NCBI GenBank assembly: GCA_025766275.1
Contig: JAFKAC010000066.1
Span: forward strand, 248,001 to 312,000
Reading direction: 5' to 3'
Length of the DNA stretch: 64,000 nucleotides
Source: Lactarius indigo
Taxonomy: Eukaryota > Basidiomycota > Agaricomycetes > Russulales > Russulaceae
Positions within the stretch are counted from its first letter, which is position 1, and every line of letters starts with the position of its first letter. The notes beneath the pieces are model-generated. The model worked only from the letters and a program-made list of their open reading frames with translations, searched no databases and was not told the origin of the DNA. A program made the position numbers and the translations under genes. Of this stretch, positions 32,328 through 44,149 are shown in pieces.

Positions 32328-33848
32328 ATGTGCGCCTTCGAGTTCTCGTATGACGCCTGGAACGGGTATTGCAGTACTGACTTGTGTGGGATACTAGGCG
32401 AGGCTCACGGACACGCAATATGTGCAACGACGATTAACACCCTCACCGGTGATGTCTTACTAGAAATATTCGACCTCATCAGAAGTTCCAGCCCCACAAC
32501 CGATTTCCAAATCCGTTACCCCCGATCTTGGGACGCGCCCCCCGTTTGGAAATGGCACCCACTGGTGCACGTTTGCCGAAGATGGCGAGAGATCATTTTT
32601 GAATCGCCGCTCCGTCTCGACCTCCAAGTCCTCTGCACCCACGGAACACCCGTCAGGAAGGATCTAGGTTGCTGGCCGCCAAACTTTCCTATTGCCATTG
32701 GCCATGGCTATAACAGTACGAGGGGTCTTACTCCTGAGGACGAGGATAATGTTTTCGCTGCACTCGAGCAACGCGGTCGTGTACGCCACATCAACCTTTC
32801 GGTAACGGACGTGGTTTTGGAGAAGGTGGCCACATTGATGCTGGAACCATTTCCGGAGCTGAGGGATCTTGCGATCTCTTCGCGGAGTCAAAACATGCCC
32901 ATCCTTCCTGATGGCTTTTTGGGTGGATCTGCCCCGTCTTTACGGCAAATCTCGTTCGACGGCATCCCCTTTCCGGCACTACCAACCTTTATTTCCTCTG
33001 CAAGTAACCTCGCCAAACTTATACTCGTCGACATACCTCAGACCGGTTACATCTCGTCTGTGGGCTTTGTTGCATGTCTGGCTGCCTTGCCTAGGCTAGA
33101 ACATCTTTCCATCGAATTTCAATCAGGAGTGACCTCCGCTGATCGGACACAACCACCTTTCGAGACAAGGGCCGTTCTCCCCTCACTCACCTCCTTCGTA
33201 TATATGGGCGAAAGCGCGTTTTTGGAGGCCATCGTGGCTCGGGTCGACACCCCCCAACTCGACTCGATCGACATCACATACGCATACGCCGATGACCTCG
33301 ACTTTCAGGTTACCGAACTTTCCAAGTTCATCGAGCGCTCAGTCCTCAAGCCATCCCCGTTCGGGCATGCGAAAATACCCTTTGAATGTGAAGGTATCTG
33401 CTTCTATTTTTTTGGTGAAACCAATCCAGATTTGCCTACTATCGGGATTCGAACCCCATCAAGCGATTGGATACCCGAGCTAGTGTCTCACATGGCTGAG
33501 GTGCTCAACCAGGCTTCCGGAATGCTTTCAGATGTCGTCCGTCTCGAGGTCACGATAGAATCTTCCTCACCATTCTGGAGAGACGATATCGGGGAAGATA
33601 TCGACGACGACACCGAGTGGTTGGGGCTCTTCCGCCCATTTACGGCTGTGAAGAAGTTGTATATATGCGAGGAATTGGGGGCGTGCATTACACGTGCACT
33701 CGAAGGCCGGACCGAGGAGGCGAACACCCAGGTGCTGCCGTCCCTCAAGTCGATTTGCGTGGAGGACGAAAACACGAGGGAGGGCCGGGAACGTGGTCGG
33801 CTCCTAAGCAACGGCGATGAAGGGCTTGATCCTGATGATAGTGAGTAA
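32328..33848 (+). CDS. F-box/leucine-rich protein J (506 aa)
   Basis: The open frame goes back to GTG 32133, but the first ATG is 32328 (MCAFEFSYDAWNG). Residues 12-35 carry the CSTDLCGILGEA..ATTIN linker shared with B, D and F. F-box at about 38-95 (LTGDVLLEIFDLI..WHPLVHVCRRWREIIFESPLRLDLQVLC). Leucine-rich part: FPALPTFISSASNLAKLILV, LAALPRLEHLSIEF, AFLEAIVARVDTPQLDSIDI, LGLFRPFTAVKKLYICEELG. The C-terminus GDEGLDPDDSE is acidic and shared with relic K, making J and K a separate sub-branch. In-frame extension upstream could be real if a spliced 5' exon exists. Predicted SCF adaptor. Confidence 0.8.
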   Translation: MCAFEFSYDAWNGYCSTDLCGILGEAHGHAICATTINTLTGDVLLEIFDLIRSSSPTTDFQIRYPRSWDAPPVWKWHPLVHVCRRWREIIFESPLRLDLQVLCTHGTPVRKDLGCWPPNFPIAIGHGYNSTRGLTPEDEDNVFAALEQRGRVRHINLSVTDVVLEKVATLMLEPFPELRDLAISSRSQNMPILPDGFLGGSAPSLRQISFDGIPFPALPTFISSASNLAKLILVDIPQTGYISSVGFVACLAALPRLEHLSIEFQSGVTSADRTQPPFETRAVLPSLTSFVYMGESAFLEAIVARVDTPQLDSIDITYAYADDLDFQVTELSKFIERSVLKPSPFGHAKIPFECEGICFYFFGETNPDLPTIGIRTPSSDWIPELVSHMAEVLNQASGMLSDVVRLEVTIESSSPFWRDDIGEDIDDDTEWLGLFRPFTAVKKLYICEELGACITRALEGRTEEANTQVLPSLKSICVEDENTREGRERGRLLSNGDEGLDPDDSE

Positions 33849-34655
33849 ATCGTAGAATACGTACTACTTGGATACTGTACGGTACAACAACCCTACCTCT
33901 GTACTTCGGAGATCACCACAACACATCGCCGACGAAATAGAAAGATATATTTGATTAATTAGACCACAAATGTGGCACCAGCAGTTGTACATTGCATTTA
34001 TCTTGTATGGTTGAACGGGACGTATGTCCCTGGCATTGGCATCTGTCCATTCAATCTTTCCATCCAGGTCGACGTTCTCTTCCTTCTCCCCGGAGCGGCC
34101 TGGCTTCTGGTTCCGTTGCGGAAAGTCTTCGGCAGACTCCGAGCTTGTTGATCTGTATTTTGTTCCCACCACGTCGGACAATAGTCTCAGTTACAGTCTG
34201 TATTACCCCACATTTCGGGCACATGTCAAGCAGCTAATTACGGGCGCCGCGCTGATAACCTGTCATCTATGGCACTACTGATACGAAAGGGAGTTGGACC
34301 CTAGCTCTATGCACCACGACTGCCTGTAGCCCCACCGAAATATGCCTGAGCACTGTGTTCTCCATTAAGTTCAGGGTCAGCGGTCCTCCTGACTTCACTA
34401 AGATATACGCTGACATGCCACGGCCATCAGACGACATTATCCCCTTTCGTACATCATTCACGACCCACTCAGTGGGGGATCTCCATGGTGTCATCGCAAT
34501 GGCGGCGATATCATGACGGCCGGTAACCTCACAACATCCGAAGCGGCGCCTCAACGACAAGCTATATACGACGTGGTCGTATGTATGCTTTCGTGGGGAG
34601 GGGAGCGTGGCCTTCAATGAGCGTGGATTGCGCGGCACGGGCCTAGATTCCACGC
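33849..34655. repeat. Flank between J and K with two duplicated pieces
   Basis: 33849-34020 is homologous to the region after K (36139-36290): CGGTACAACAACCCT and TTGTACATTGCATTTATCTT versus CGGTACAACCCT and TTGTACATCACGTTTCTTTT. 34290-34400 resembles the 7040-7160 and 12530-12620 flank block (CTATGCACCACGACTGCCTG, CTGTGTTCTCC). No gene seen. Confidence 0.6.
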
Positions 34656-34659
34656 GACG

Positions 34660-36138
34660 GCGGTGGGTGACTGGGAGTCTTATTAGATATCTTTGAGCTC
34701 ATCAGGAGCTCCAGACCCGCTTATAAAGTCCGTTTTTACCCCGTTTGGAAATGGCAGCCGCAGGTGCGCGTTTGCCACAGATGGCGAGAAATCATTTTTG
34801 CGTCTCCACTCCGTCTCGACCTCCAACTCTTTTGCACACACCGAAGACCTGTCATGGATTATTTGGGTTCTTCGTAGGGTATTACTGAGGCGCACGTAAA
34901 TGGATTCAAAAAAAAAAAAAAAATTTGGATTGCTGGCCGCCAACTTTCCCTATCGCCGTTGACTACGGCTATAGCAGTGGGAAGCACCTCACGCCGGACG
35001 ACGATGATAATATGTTTACTACACTCGAGATACGCGAAATACGCGAGCGTACACGCCTTCTCAGACTTTCTATGACGGATGGGGTTCTGGTAGAGGCGAT
35101 CAAATTAATGCAGAAACCATTTCCGGAGCTCAGAAATCTTGCAATTTCCTCGTACCCGGGCAGGGATACGCGCGGTCTGGACGAGCCCTCCTTTCCTAAC
35201 GATTTCTTGGGTGGATCTGCCCCATCTTTACAAGAGATCTCGTTCAACGGAATTCGCTTTCCAGCATTACCGACCTTCCTCTCCTCTGCAAGTGACCTCG
35301 TCAAACTCACGCTCGTCAATATACCCAACACCACCTACTTTCCACCTGCAGCGTTTGCTGCATGTCTCGCTGTTTTGCCGAGGCTAGAACATCTTTGCAT
35401 CGGATTCCAATCACGGCATTCCCGCACCACTGGCAATCGAACACATCTACCTCCTTGGGCCCAGGATGTTCTTCCCTCTCTCACCTCCTTCACATTTGTT
35501 GGCGAAAGCGCATGTTTAGAGGTCGTCGTGCACCGAGTCGACACCCCCCAACTCGGCTCAATCGACATAACATATACCGATCAGGAGGACTTTGAAGTTA
35601 GCGAACTTTTAAAGTTCATCGAACGCTCAGGCATCAAGCCATCCCAGTTCGGGCATGCGGAAATCTCCTTGGAACACGACAGTATCTACTTCTATTTTTT
35701 TTTCTTCAGTCCGATCCAGACGAACCCACTATCGCAATTCAACTCCTATCAGACGAAGAGATAGACCAGCTAGTCAATATCATGGCTCGGGCGCTCAACC
35801 AAACTTCCACGATGCTTTCCGATGTGGTCCGTCTCGAAATCACATTTGACAGAGATTGGAAACTTGACGACGACGAAACTGTGCACGACATCGAAAGGCT
35901 GGAACTCTTCCGCCCGTTTACTGCCGTGAAGAAATTGCGTATATACGAGAAATTGGCGGAGAGCATTTCCTATGAACTTGAAGGCCAAACCGAGGAGGTG
36001 TTGCCGACCCTTGAGTCGATTTGTAAGGAGGACCAGCGCCCCGCGAGGGGTATGAAAGAGCTCATCGCGGATCTCTTGCAACGTGGTAAGCTCCTAAGCA
36101 GCGGCGGAGATGGGCTGGATTCGGACGATAGTGAGTAA
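34660..36138 (+). pseudogene. F-box family member K: 5' truncated, insertion and frameshift
   Basis: Begins inside the F-box (LLDIFELIRSS..WKWQPQVRVCHRWREIIFASPLRLDLQLFC). It has no start region equivalent to J. At 34867-34928 a poly(A)-tailed insert of 62 bp including one target duplication shifts the frame. The frame is good again from DCWPPTFPIAVDYGY to about 35700, where a run of nine T (IYFYFFFF) shifts it once more. The final frame (MARALNQTSTMLSDVVRLEI ... DGLDSDDSE) ends with a normal stop. Closest to J. If the T-run shift were a sequencing error the 3' half would be open, but the insertion and missing 5' end still disable it. Confidence 0.8.
34861..34928. mobile_element. Poly(A)-tailed micro-insertion with target-site duplication
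   Basis: ATTTGG (34861-34866) is repeated at 34923-34928. Between them lie 41 bp of unique sequence (GTTCTTCGTAGG...TGGATTC) and 16 A residues (34908-34923). Removing the insert and one ATTTGG gives DYLDCWPP, aligning codon for codon with KDLGCWPP of gene J. The structure is that of a very short retroposed transcript. Confidence 0.65.
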
Positions 36139-37245
36139 ATCGGAGAACGACAAGTACTACTTGGATGCTCTGTGGTCAGTTGTTGTACGGTACAACCCTC
36201 TGATCCTGCCGCGGCTGTACTCAGGAGATAACCACCAAAAATATAACTAGACTGCAAATGTGATACTAGGAGTTGTACATCACGTTTCTTTTGCTGAAAC
36301 ATTGTCAGTGGCATTCAGGCCCGTCCACAGGGACTTTATCGATTGAGAGTAAGGGAGCCACTGGCAGTGACTTGGAATTAGAGATAGTTGTCAGTGGGCC
36401 AGCCAGAGCCGGGTCTTGTTTTCCGGCCTGTTCTTGCCAGTCTGTTCGTTCGGGATGATAAAAATGTCTTCGTGTCGTGCCCGTGATCTGGTGCTTGATC
36501 TGGTGACTCCAGGCGTAGTTCAACTCCCGAATGTCGTACTTCCCGCCTGGGGAACCACACTCTTGTCTGTTGCTACTACGGCACAAAAGCAAGGGACCTT
36601 TTGCTCCGATGTCCCCCACGGCAAGTCTACATTATGAACGTACAAACAACCGCCTCCTCTGGCTTTTTTTTTTTGAACCTATTTTGTGCGCCTGGGGGCA
36701 AATTACCCTATGTAACACTAAACTTTCAGTAACTTCTTCTGGCTTTCACGAGTGTCACTCACTGTCTCTCATGAGCTCTTGCTAGTCGCTTTGTTCGTTA
36801 TGCTCCGGAACTGAGTACTCTCCAATTGGCCGTCCTTCAAAAACGACGACTGTTCACAGTTCTCTCTCTCTACCGAGCGATACAGTATATCCCCTGACCT
36901 CTGACTCTACTTAAATACTAACAGATGGAAGGCGTCTGCCAGTGTGTGCTCCGTGTCGTGCCTACAATGAGTACTCACTTGCGTGGCACAGGCGAGGATC
37001 ACAGACGTACGACGACAATCGACATGCACTTTACAGCTGGTTCCATAACGATTGTCCCGTGGTGACCGTTTTTTGGACGTAGACAAGGTTTGAATGGGTA
37101 ACTCCATTGGGGTAACTCCGCCACTGAGACGGCACAGCCAGGCATAGCAATACAGATGACCATTCCATAACCCCAATTGTGACAAGATAGCTATTCTATA
37201 ACCCTAATTCTGCGAGATGACTCGATTTTCTGAGAGTTTTTCCTT
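36139..37245. other. Intergenic after K
   Basis: 36139-36290 is the duplicated J/K 3' flank. The remainder shows a T run (36666-36675) and no recognised gene. Confidence 0.4.
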
Positions 37246-37248
37246 CGA

Positions 37249-37535
37249 CTTACAGCAAAATCCAAAATGGGAGGCCCCTTGCGACCACATTAGGCGTACA
37301 GGCTGAGCCTGAAAGGGTGTTCTGTTAAGTGGGATAACCTTAACTTTGCCGGCCCTTTGCTGAAATAACTATTTTATACCCTGGATAACTATTTTATAAC
37401 TATATATTTGTGAGATACTAAATTTCCCAGGAATTTTAGACTACACTTAACTATGAACCCCGCACATCAAATTTGGAGGTCAGCCGTCGTCCATTTTTAC
37501 TCAAGGGGCCCCCCATTTTGGATTTTGCTGTAACT
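37249..37535. mobile_element. Short inverted-repeat element (MITE-like)
   Basis: TTACAGCAAAATCCAAAATG at the left end, continuing GGAGGCCCCTTG, is matched by its reverse complement at 37503-37535 with a single mismatch over about 32 bp. The ends lie about 285 bp apart, with no coding capacity between. Inside and just to the left are related AT-rich segments (AACTATTTTATA, CTATTCTATAACCC). Size and ends fit a non-autonomous DNA transposon. No target duplication could be assigned with confidence. Confidence 0.6.
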
Positions 37536-37689
37536 ATAAATCCCGCTCTCGAGTTTTGGGCGTCCAACTATGTTCTCAAAATGGCAGGGGACAATCGTTA
37601 CAGTATGGAACCAGCTGTACTTGAAACACTTGGTTTCGTCCGATCAAGTCGCACTTTTTCGTGGCCCGCGACTACCCCGTAACGGAACA

Positions 37690-38941
37690 AGGGGACGGCA
37701 CCGACTGGTGGATGTTTGCCGAAGATGGCGACAAATCACGTCAGCATCGATGTTCCGTCTGAACCCGCAACTTCTCTGTTCATACGACTTTCATACGGAA
37801 CACTTGTTACGGAGGATCTGGATTACTGGCCGACCTTTCCTATCGTCGTTGATCATGGCTATAGCAGTGAGCAAGCATCTTTGTCCTGACGACGTTTTTG
37901 CCGCACTCGAGCAGCGCGATCGTGTGCGCCATGACGATCCCAGTATATCCCGCTCATTCTTGGGAAAGCTGTTCGCGGTGACGGAGGAGCCATTTTCGGC
38001 GTTGACACATCTTCGGCTTTCGTTGGAAGGTCTGTGAACATCCCGGCCATTCCACATTCCCGGCGGATTCTTGGGTGGATCTGGCAGCGCTCCGCGTTTA
38101 TGGGGAATTTCCTTCTCCTACTGTACATTCCCTTTCCAGTGTTACTGACCCCTCTTTCCTCGGCAGGTCGAGCTTCGACTCGATGACATACAACCAACTT
38201 CTTCTACTTCCTCCGAGGCGATGGTTACTTGTCCAGTTGCCCTGACTAGGCTCCAAGATCTTTCCATTGGGTTTTAACCATCAACTACCCCGGACGAGCC
38301 CGCCTCCCGGAAAACGTACTGCCCTTCCCGATCTTACTTCGATTTTTTTCCAAGGTGTTGGCGAGTACCCGGAGCTCGTGACTTGAATTGACACCCCTTA
38401 GCCCCATAGGTTATCAATAACATACCTCAATCAGCCTGACTTTCAGGTTCCCCAACTCTTAAAGTTCATCAATCGCACTCACCCCGAGCTACCCCGATTA
38501 TGGCATGCGAAAGTATATTTTGATGTTTGTGACGTCTTCAACATTTGTCATGAATTCGATGCACTGCAGTCTATTGGGATTTCCATCCCTTGCCAAGGGA
38601 TATTTTCGCACACCGCTCAGGTATTCAACCAAACTTCGGCTATACTCTCCAAAGTGTACGATCTACGACCAAGTTGGCAAGACGATATGGACGACATCGA
38701 ATGGTCGGAACTCTGCCGATTCACTTATGCAGAAGCTGTTGTATGCGAAGAACGGGTGGGACACATTACTCTTGCAGTCGGAGGCGTCCCTGGGGAGATG
38801 CTCGCCGAATTATTGCCAACCCTTGACTTGTTTCTCTTACAGGACCAGCCGTCGAGAAGTTCGTCTCTATTCGCCAGGACTCTGGTCGCTTTGTTATCAT
38901 CATTAATACGGTGTGAGTTTGAAAGGCTCGTCCTACTTTAG
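37690..38941 (+). pseudogene. F-box family member L: heavily decayed
   Basis: Pieces in shifting frames: RHRLVDVCRRWRQITSASMF, then AALEQRDRVRH, FSALTHLRLS, a FLGGSGSAPRL equivalent near 38070, RLQDLSIGF, and at the end DDMDDIEWSELCRFTYAEAV. Many stops occur, and no start or F-box core LPDN remains. It lies just right of the MITE-like element and closes the cluster. Confidence 0.8.
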
Positions 38942-41514
38942 CGAAAAACGCAAGTCCCAAATTTGTCCCATATCTCAATCATGTCTAGAATTACACGACA
39001 CAACGATCGAGCGTAGCGTCTATAGGTCTAAGTCGACTCTATATCTTGGTAGAACAACAAGCAAAACCTGTTTCCTTTAGGCTATACATGTGGCGATACA
39101 AGCGTGCATACGAAGTTAACAATACTGCCAGGAACTCGGATTCGCGGTGACTCATCTTGGACCCACGAAGAGCACAGCGGCATGGCGCATTTCTGTCGCT
39201 ATTCAGGGCCATATTTCTCTACAAAGGTCTACTCGGTTTCACATTCGCCCACCCACTCTCTTCGTCCATTCAAGCTGTCAGGAACGGTACGGCAGGAGCC
39301 CGTCTGATATCGACAACAACCATTGTGTTCGACCGGCGTCTATACAGGTGCCTCCATAATCAATTGACATAGCAGACGGACTGTTATTGTCCTCATACTG
39401 GTTAGTTCATGAGTCACAGTGGACGGCCTCGCTCCTACCTTCTATCTTCTTCACGCTTTCCCTTTTTCGAATTCACGAACGCCACGCGTGCCATGAGACC
39501 CCGCGACGATTTCGGACATGAACAGCGGATCACGATATCCGATGTTGCGCAGACTTGCCAAGATCTAGACCTTCGGGTTCTCCGTGTTCTCTTTGCAAAG
39601 GTTGAGCAATCGCGACGAGCACCAATGCTCAAACCCAATTACTCCGCTGAATCCACAATGCAGAAATTCTCCGATCCTCTGTCTCAAGAGCGAATGGTAT
39701 ATCCGGGATTGAAGGGCGCTGGGGGGACAGATGCCAGTGGTTGGTGAGGATGGTGCTAGGTCACACAGTCGACAGGCGGATTCGTCGGTCGCCACGCATG
39801 CCCACGATTCGAAGCTCATCTGTCCTTTGTCTTTGGGACAGACGGCGACGTTCCAGATGATGATCTTATAACCTCCCCCCTTCTTGAATCAACTCTGCTG
39901 CTTTCTCTCTAGTCGCCACCACAGGAAGACATTGGGAGATCTGGCGCAAGAGAAAGGGTGGGTGGCACCAATGATGATGCGATTGGGTCATGATGCGTGA
40001 TGCACCGTCCGTCTCACTTCCGAGGACGGTTTGGAAGTCGCCGATCTCCGGGCCTCTGGCTTATCAGTCTCCGCACTGGATAGCGGATTTATTTTATGCA
40101 GCACGCGTAGGGGGACACGGCAATTTTCCACTGATGAAAATACACATGGACGTTCCACAATTGAATCGAAGGGCCACGAGATGCTGAGTTGGAAGTGTAA
40201 GGTTTGCTGATGGAGGGTACTGTATACAGATCGCGGTACTAGATAAAGGAAATGGCGCGAAGAGTACGGAAGAAACAGAGTTTACAACTAGTCAACCACA
40301 TAAAGTAAGTAAGTTGCCACGTATAGTGTACAGTACAGCACGTCGTCTCATGAGACGACGTACAAGCGAATTTTAAAAGTCCGAAACTATGCGGCACTGA
40401 TATTACTGCGGGTTCTACTGACTCGATCCACCTCACGACTGACAGACCGACATGCACTGACATGACGTGCACTGACATATTGAGGTCAACAATGGCCTAA
40501 AGAGGTAAGAGTCAGCGCCGCTTCAATTGACTGCATTATTATTATTTTCGTTGTGACCAAACTCGAAATGGCTCTCGGACTGAAATGGCCGGGGAAATGG
40601 CTCATAGATAATGGATAATGTGAGGCGATTACAGCCGCTCCGCAGCCGCAGGCACCTCTAGAGCAGGGGCCACTTCATTCTCGGCAACAAGAGAGAGCTG
40701 TGTTGTCGTTACAAAGTAGTGCATGGTCTGCGCGTCTGCGACAGGAATTAACTCCGCTGTCCAACCGAATACAAACAGAGTCAAGACAGCTTCGGCGTCC
40801 AAATCCAAATCCGGATCAAGTTAGGATAGCCTTGTCCAACTCGAAACCTGAATGCTGACCGAGCGCTAAATCACCATTGCAAAAGAATCTGCACGTTCGT
40901 GATTTCGACGTGCTATCGTCTATTGGCAGGATTGACAGTGTTGCCGTAGCTCGGCTCTGTGTTTGCAGTGGTAGACCTATAAGTCTCAAAATTACTCCTG
41001 GTTCATATCACCCTACAGGTTACTCATCTAGGCGAGCAGATCAACAATCACGTCTTTGGCACTCTCTGTGACTGAATTGAGAGTTTTCTCGCCGTTGGCT
41101 TGTGACCATTTTCAGGGTGGAAAAGCTCTCCGTGCCAAGGCACCCCCGTTAATCCATCACAAGGCCCAAGAAGTTAAGTCATACTTCCTCTCTTACCCGC
41201 TTTCTCAATTGTATGATCCAGGTAACGTTTGCAATATCTTTCGAAGCCAACCTATTTCGCAAGGCCAATTTCCATAAGCATTGTCGCATTCGTCATGCTC
41301 CACGATCACGTTGTTCACCGTTCCTACGTTTCGTTCGAGTTTAAGCCCAGACCTCCTTCGGATCGTTTGCCAAGGCAAAGGACATATTAACTGTTGGCGG
41401 GGTCCATTCCTGGGAATAGAACTCAGGCTATTCACGCGATGACCATAAAGAAAGGCCATGTCGCCCTTCCCAGATTCTTGCCCTTCTCACCACTAAGAAT
41501 TTCAATAGCAACCT
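38942..41514. other. Long stretch without a recognised gene
   Basis: The best candidate frame is 39409-39747 (+), 112 codons, MSHSGRPRSYLLSSSRFPFF and QRITISDVAQTCQDLDLRVL; the opposite strand is also open over part of it (39565-39819), so neither can be trusted. Nothing else stands out. Confidence 0.3.
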
Positions 41515-42456
41515 ATGAATGGTGTTCAGGTGCACGAACCGGCTCTTGTGTGTACGCTCATCTAACGCTCATCTTTCCCTGCTCTACAGACCCTTCTCAT
41601 TGACGGGTACATATCCCAGACCTTCCAAAGTCAAGCAGCCGAGCGATACTTCCTCAACCTACTGAAAAGTACATGCATCCCTCCGCACGTGGTCTGGTCC
41701 TTCGCTGGGAGGGAGGGCTACTTCTTTTTTGTCCATCTTGTCCCTCCCCAGATTCCTACCCAGCTTCCCGATCCGCCAAGTCGTTTGTTACTTGACCGCG
41801 GCATCGTGGACAAGGGTACAGTGGTTCCTCAGACGATGTGGTTCCCCCGTTCTGCTGCCGACAGACGTCTGCACGTCGAAGATGCGACGTTGCAGACCCC
41901 CATATTTTTCGAAGACAAAGATGGGGGACTCGGCCTTTCTCTTGGCGCCTTGATTGAAGGTCAATGTCATGTTCTTCGAGACGCGGATGTCCCCGCCCCG
42001 CTGGGTGAAAAGACGACTACACACATCCGTATTGTCGTGAGTATGACCTTGTTTGGTTTGAGATCACTTGTTGAACTCTAATTCGTTCACCGTGACACTA
42101 GTGGCCTGGATATCAGGAATTCAAGCGACAGGTCCCTATTCGTGACGAGTCCAGCACGCGTAGTCCAATCACCATGGCTAGGTTCGTTGGCCATATCGGG
42201 CGAACTGTGAATAAATTTCTCCGGGTCCGTCCTCTGACACCACATAAAAAAAACACTGTTCACTTCACCGATCTTTACTTTCTAGGATTGCGAATTAGAG
42301 CCTGGGTCTGTCGACGACCGACGCAAAATATGGCAGGAACTATGGCGGATCGGGCCAGATGGCATCAAGTGCAGCGACATTATAATCATCGGTGCCGTTC
42401 ACGTTTCTGCGGGAAGTTGGATGCCCATAATCCAACTGAATCGTTACATTTTTTAA
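41515..42456 (+). CDS. Conserved unknown protein, family U copy 2 (251 aa)
   Basis: Exons 41515-41529, 41590-42036, 42102-42224 and 42286-42456; introns of 60, 65 and 61 nt, all GT-AG. Exon 1 is ATGAATGGTGTTCAG (MNGVQ), spliced to TLLIDGYISQTFQSQAAERY. Landmarks: GREGYFFFVHLV, LLDRGIVDKGTVVPQTMW, TPIFFEDKDGGLGLSL, RDADVPAPLGEKTT, WPGYQEFKRQVPIRDESSTR, SPITMARFVGHIGRTV and the C-terminus SWMPIIQLNRYIF. Exon 4 carries a 12-nt in-frame insertion (KIWQ) relative to the others. All length differences between U copies are multiples of three, which points to coding constraint. Function unknown; no membrane or secretion signals. Confidence 0.75.
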
Positions 42457-44149
42457 AGGTCAGCCATTAGTTACGCTAATTCGGAGAAAGCACTAAAATC
42501 GCGCGACGGCTATCTCTGTTCTAGAATGTACCACTGGCAGAGTGCCCCATCGTGCTCTCTTAGGACTACTTTCGCATGTACTGTACAATGGTCTCCTAAA
42601 CGCAGGAAAGCTCGCTGCCGCCGTTGGAAGCAAGTAGACCAGGCAAACGATAAATGATGGTCACGAGCCTAGGAAATAAGGCGGGCGAATAGTCCGCACG
42701 AACAGTCGCTGAGTTTTGACTATGGTTACATGACTGCTGTTCCGGTCCAAAATTCCGGGGTCCAAAAATATCCAAGGAAGATCAGTCGTTTCAAGTTTGC
42801 TGGGTGGGCCCGCCTTTAGTTGTAAATCGATTGGCGTTTTCGCTGTGGGGTGTGGTAGTACTACAGTCTACAGTCGTTGATGTTGAGTACGGGACAGAGA
42901 GGCCCAGCCCATCGACACGAGACGGCGGCATTTGCGTTCTTGGTGCATGGGAATTCGGCGTCTAAGTAGCGCCCACGTTCGTACCTGTTCCGCGGAGCGT
43001 TCACGGGGTCGCGGTCCGACGCATTTCTGTTATTCCTCGGGCGTAGGCATGCAGATCTATGTATTGGGGGAACAGGGAGAAAGTGAGCTCATCTATCCAG
43101 GGATTGTTGCATCCTTCGGAACCTTTGCGGCGAGGTCGTCGATCTCAATCGCGGCGTTTTTGACGTGCTTCCCCAGTCGAGCTGGTTGACCACAATCTGG
43201 CATGCAGGTCTATCGCTCGTACTTGCGCAGTGGGAGATCTAGTCTGGCTTGAGAAGCTCTCGGGAAGCACAACCCGAAAAAAAAAACTAGCCACGTACAC
43301 TCGATAACCGGTGCCAGTTCAGCTGTGCCTTGTCTGCGCGGCTCCCCGCTCTAGTCGTCAGTAGGCCTTGAACCGAAAACATTCCGGGCATCATATGGAA
43401 ATGCCAGTCGTGTCGCTCCCACGCTGAGCTCTTGAGAAACCAGAATAAACTTGAGCGAGAGGAAAGGGATAACCCAGTATTGGCCCGCAGCCTCGCAAGA
43501 GACGGGCGAACAACCGCTGGGTGGAGAACGCCCATCGCGGAATCGGGCTCCGACATCTGAGGCCTCCAGTCTGTGTTGAGCGCAGTGAAAAGACGCGCGC
43601 GACACCGACTCCATTCCGCGTTGCACCGATGCCGTCGCCGCTAACGCAGTATTGTCGCATTGCACTGCACCTGCCCTATTAGAATATACAGCACGAAGAC
43701 GAGGTCGCAAGCGAGCTTCGCGCTCTCGCCCCCGCGGTTGGAGGCTGAACTCGATATTGTGGTTGCGCCTGACGTGCCCATTCTGGTGCAAGTTGTGGAT
43801 AGTTTCGGGAGCTCGGAACACGCGCGCGGAGAGATCTAGATAGAACACGAGAAGTCTACTAGGCGTAAGCACTGGCATGCTTGAAAGTAAACGAGTGGTA
43901 AAGTATTCTCACCTCAGTATCGCCCGTGTACGAGCGATGTCTGAGGTGGTCTGTACGAGCAGGGGAGGGTGTTCAACTACGGAGTAAAAAGGCCGAGGAC
44001 GTACAAACGTCGCGCTAAGGAGTGACAGGACATGACTAAAAGGCTTTAGTTTAGGCGGAAACTCGAATAGGCAGGCAGGCAGCGAAAAGGTATCGTAAAT
44101 GCGGGAACGTCGCGCATAGACGCGCTGAATCTCAACATCTGGGACCAGT
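42457..44149. other. No gene recognised; contains part of a duplicated segment
   Basis: 43680-43780 (minus: HNIEFSLQPRGREREARLRP) is repeated at 45470-45540 (HNIELSLRPRGREHETRLRP). A 175-codon minus frame covers 43351-43878, but its second copy is short and shifted, so it is not supported as a gene. Confidence 0.35.

Noticed and set aside
43351..43878. 175-codon minus-strand frame
   Set aside because: Part of it is repeated at 45.47-45.54 kb, but there the frame is short and shifted, and no family resemblance was seen. Probably GC-driven.
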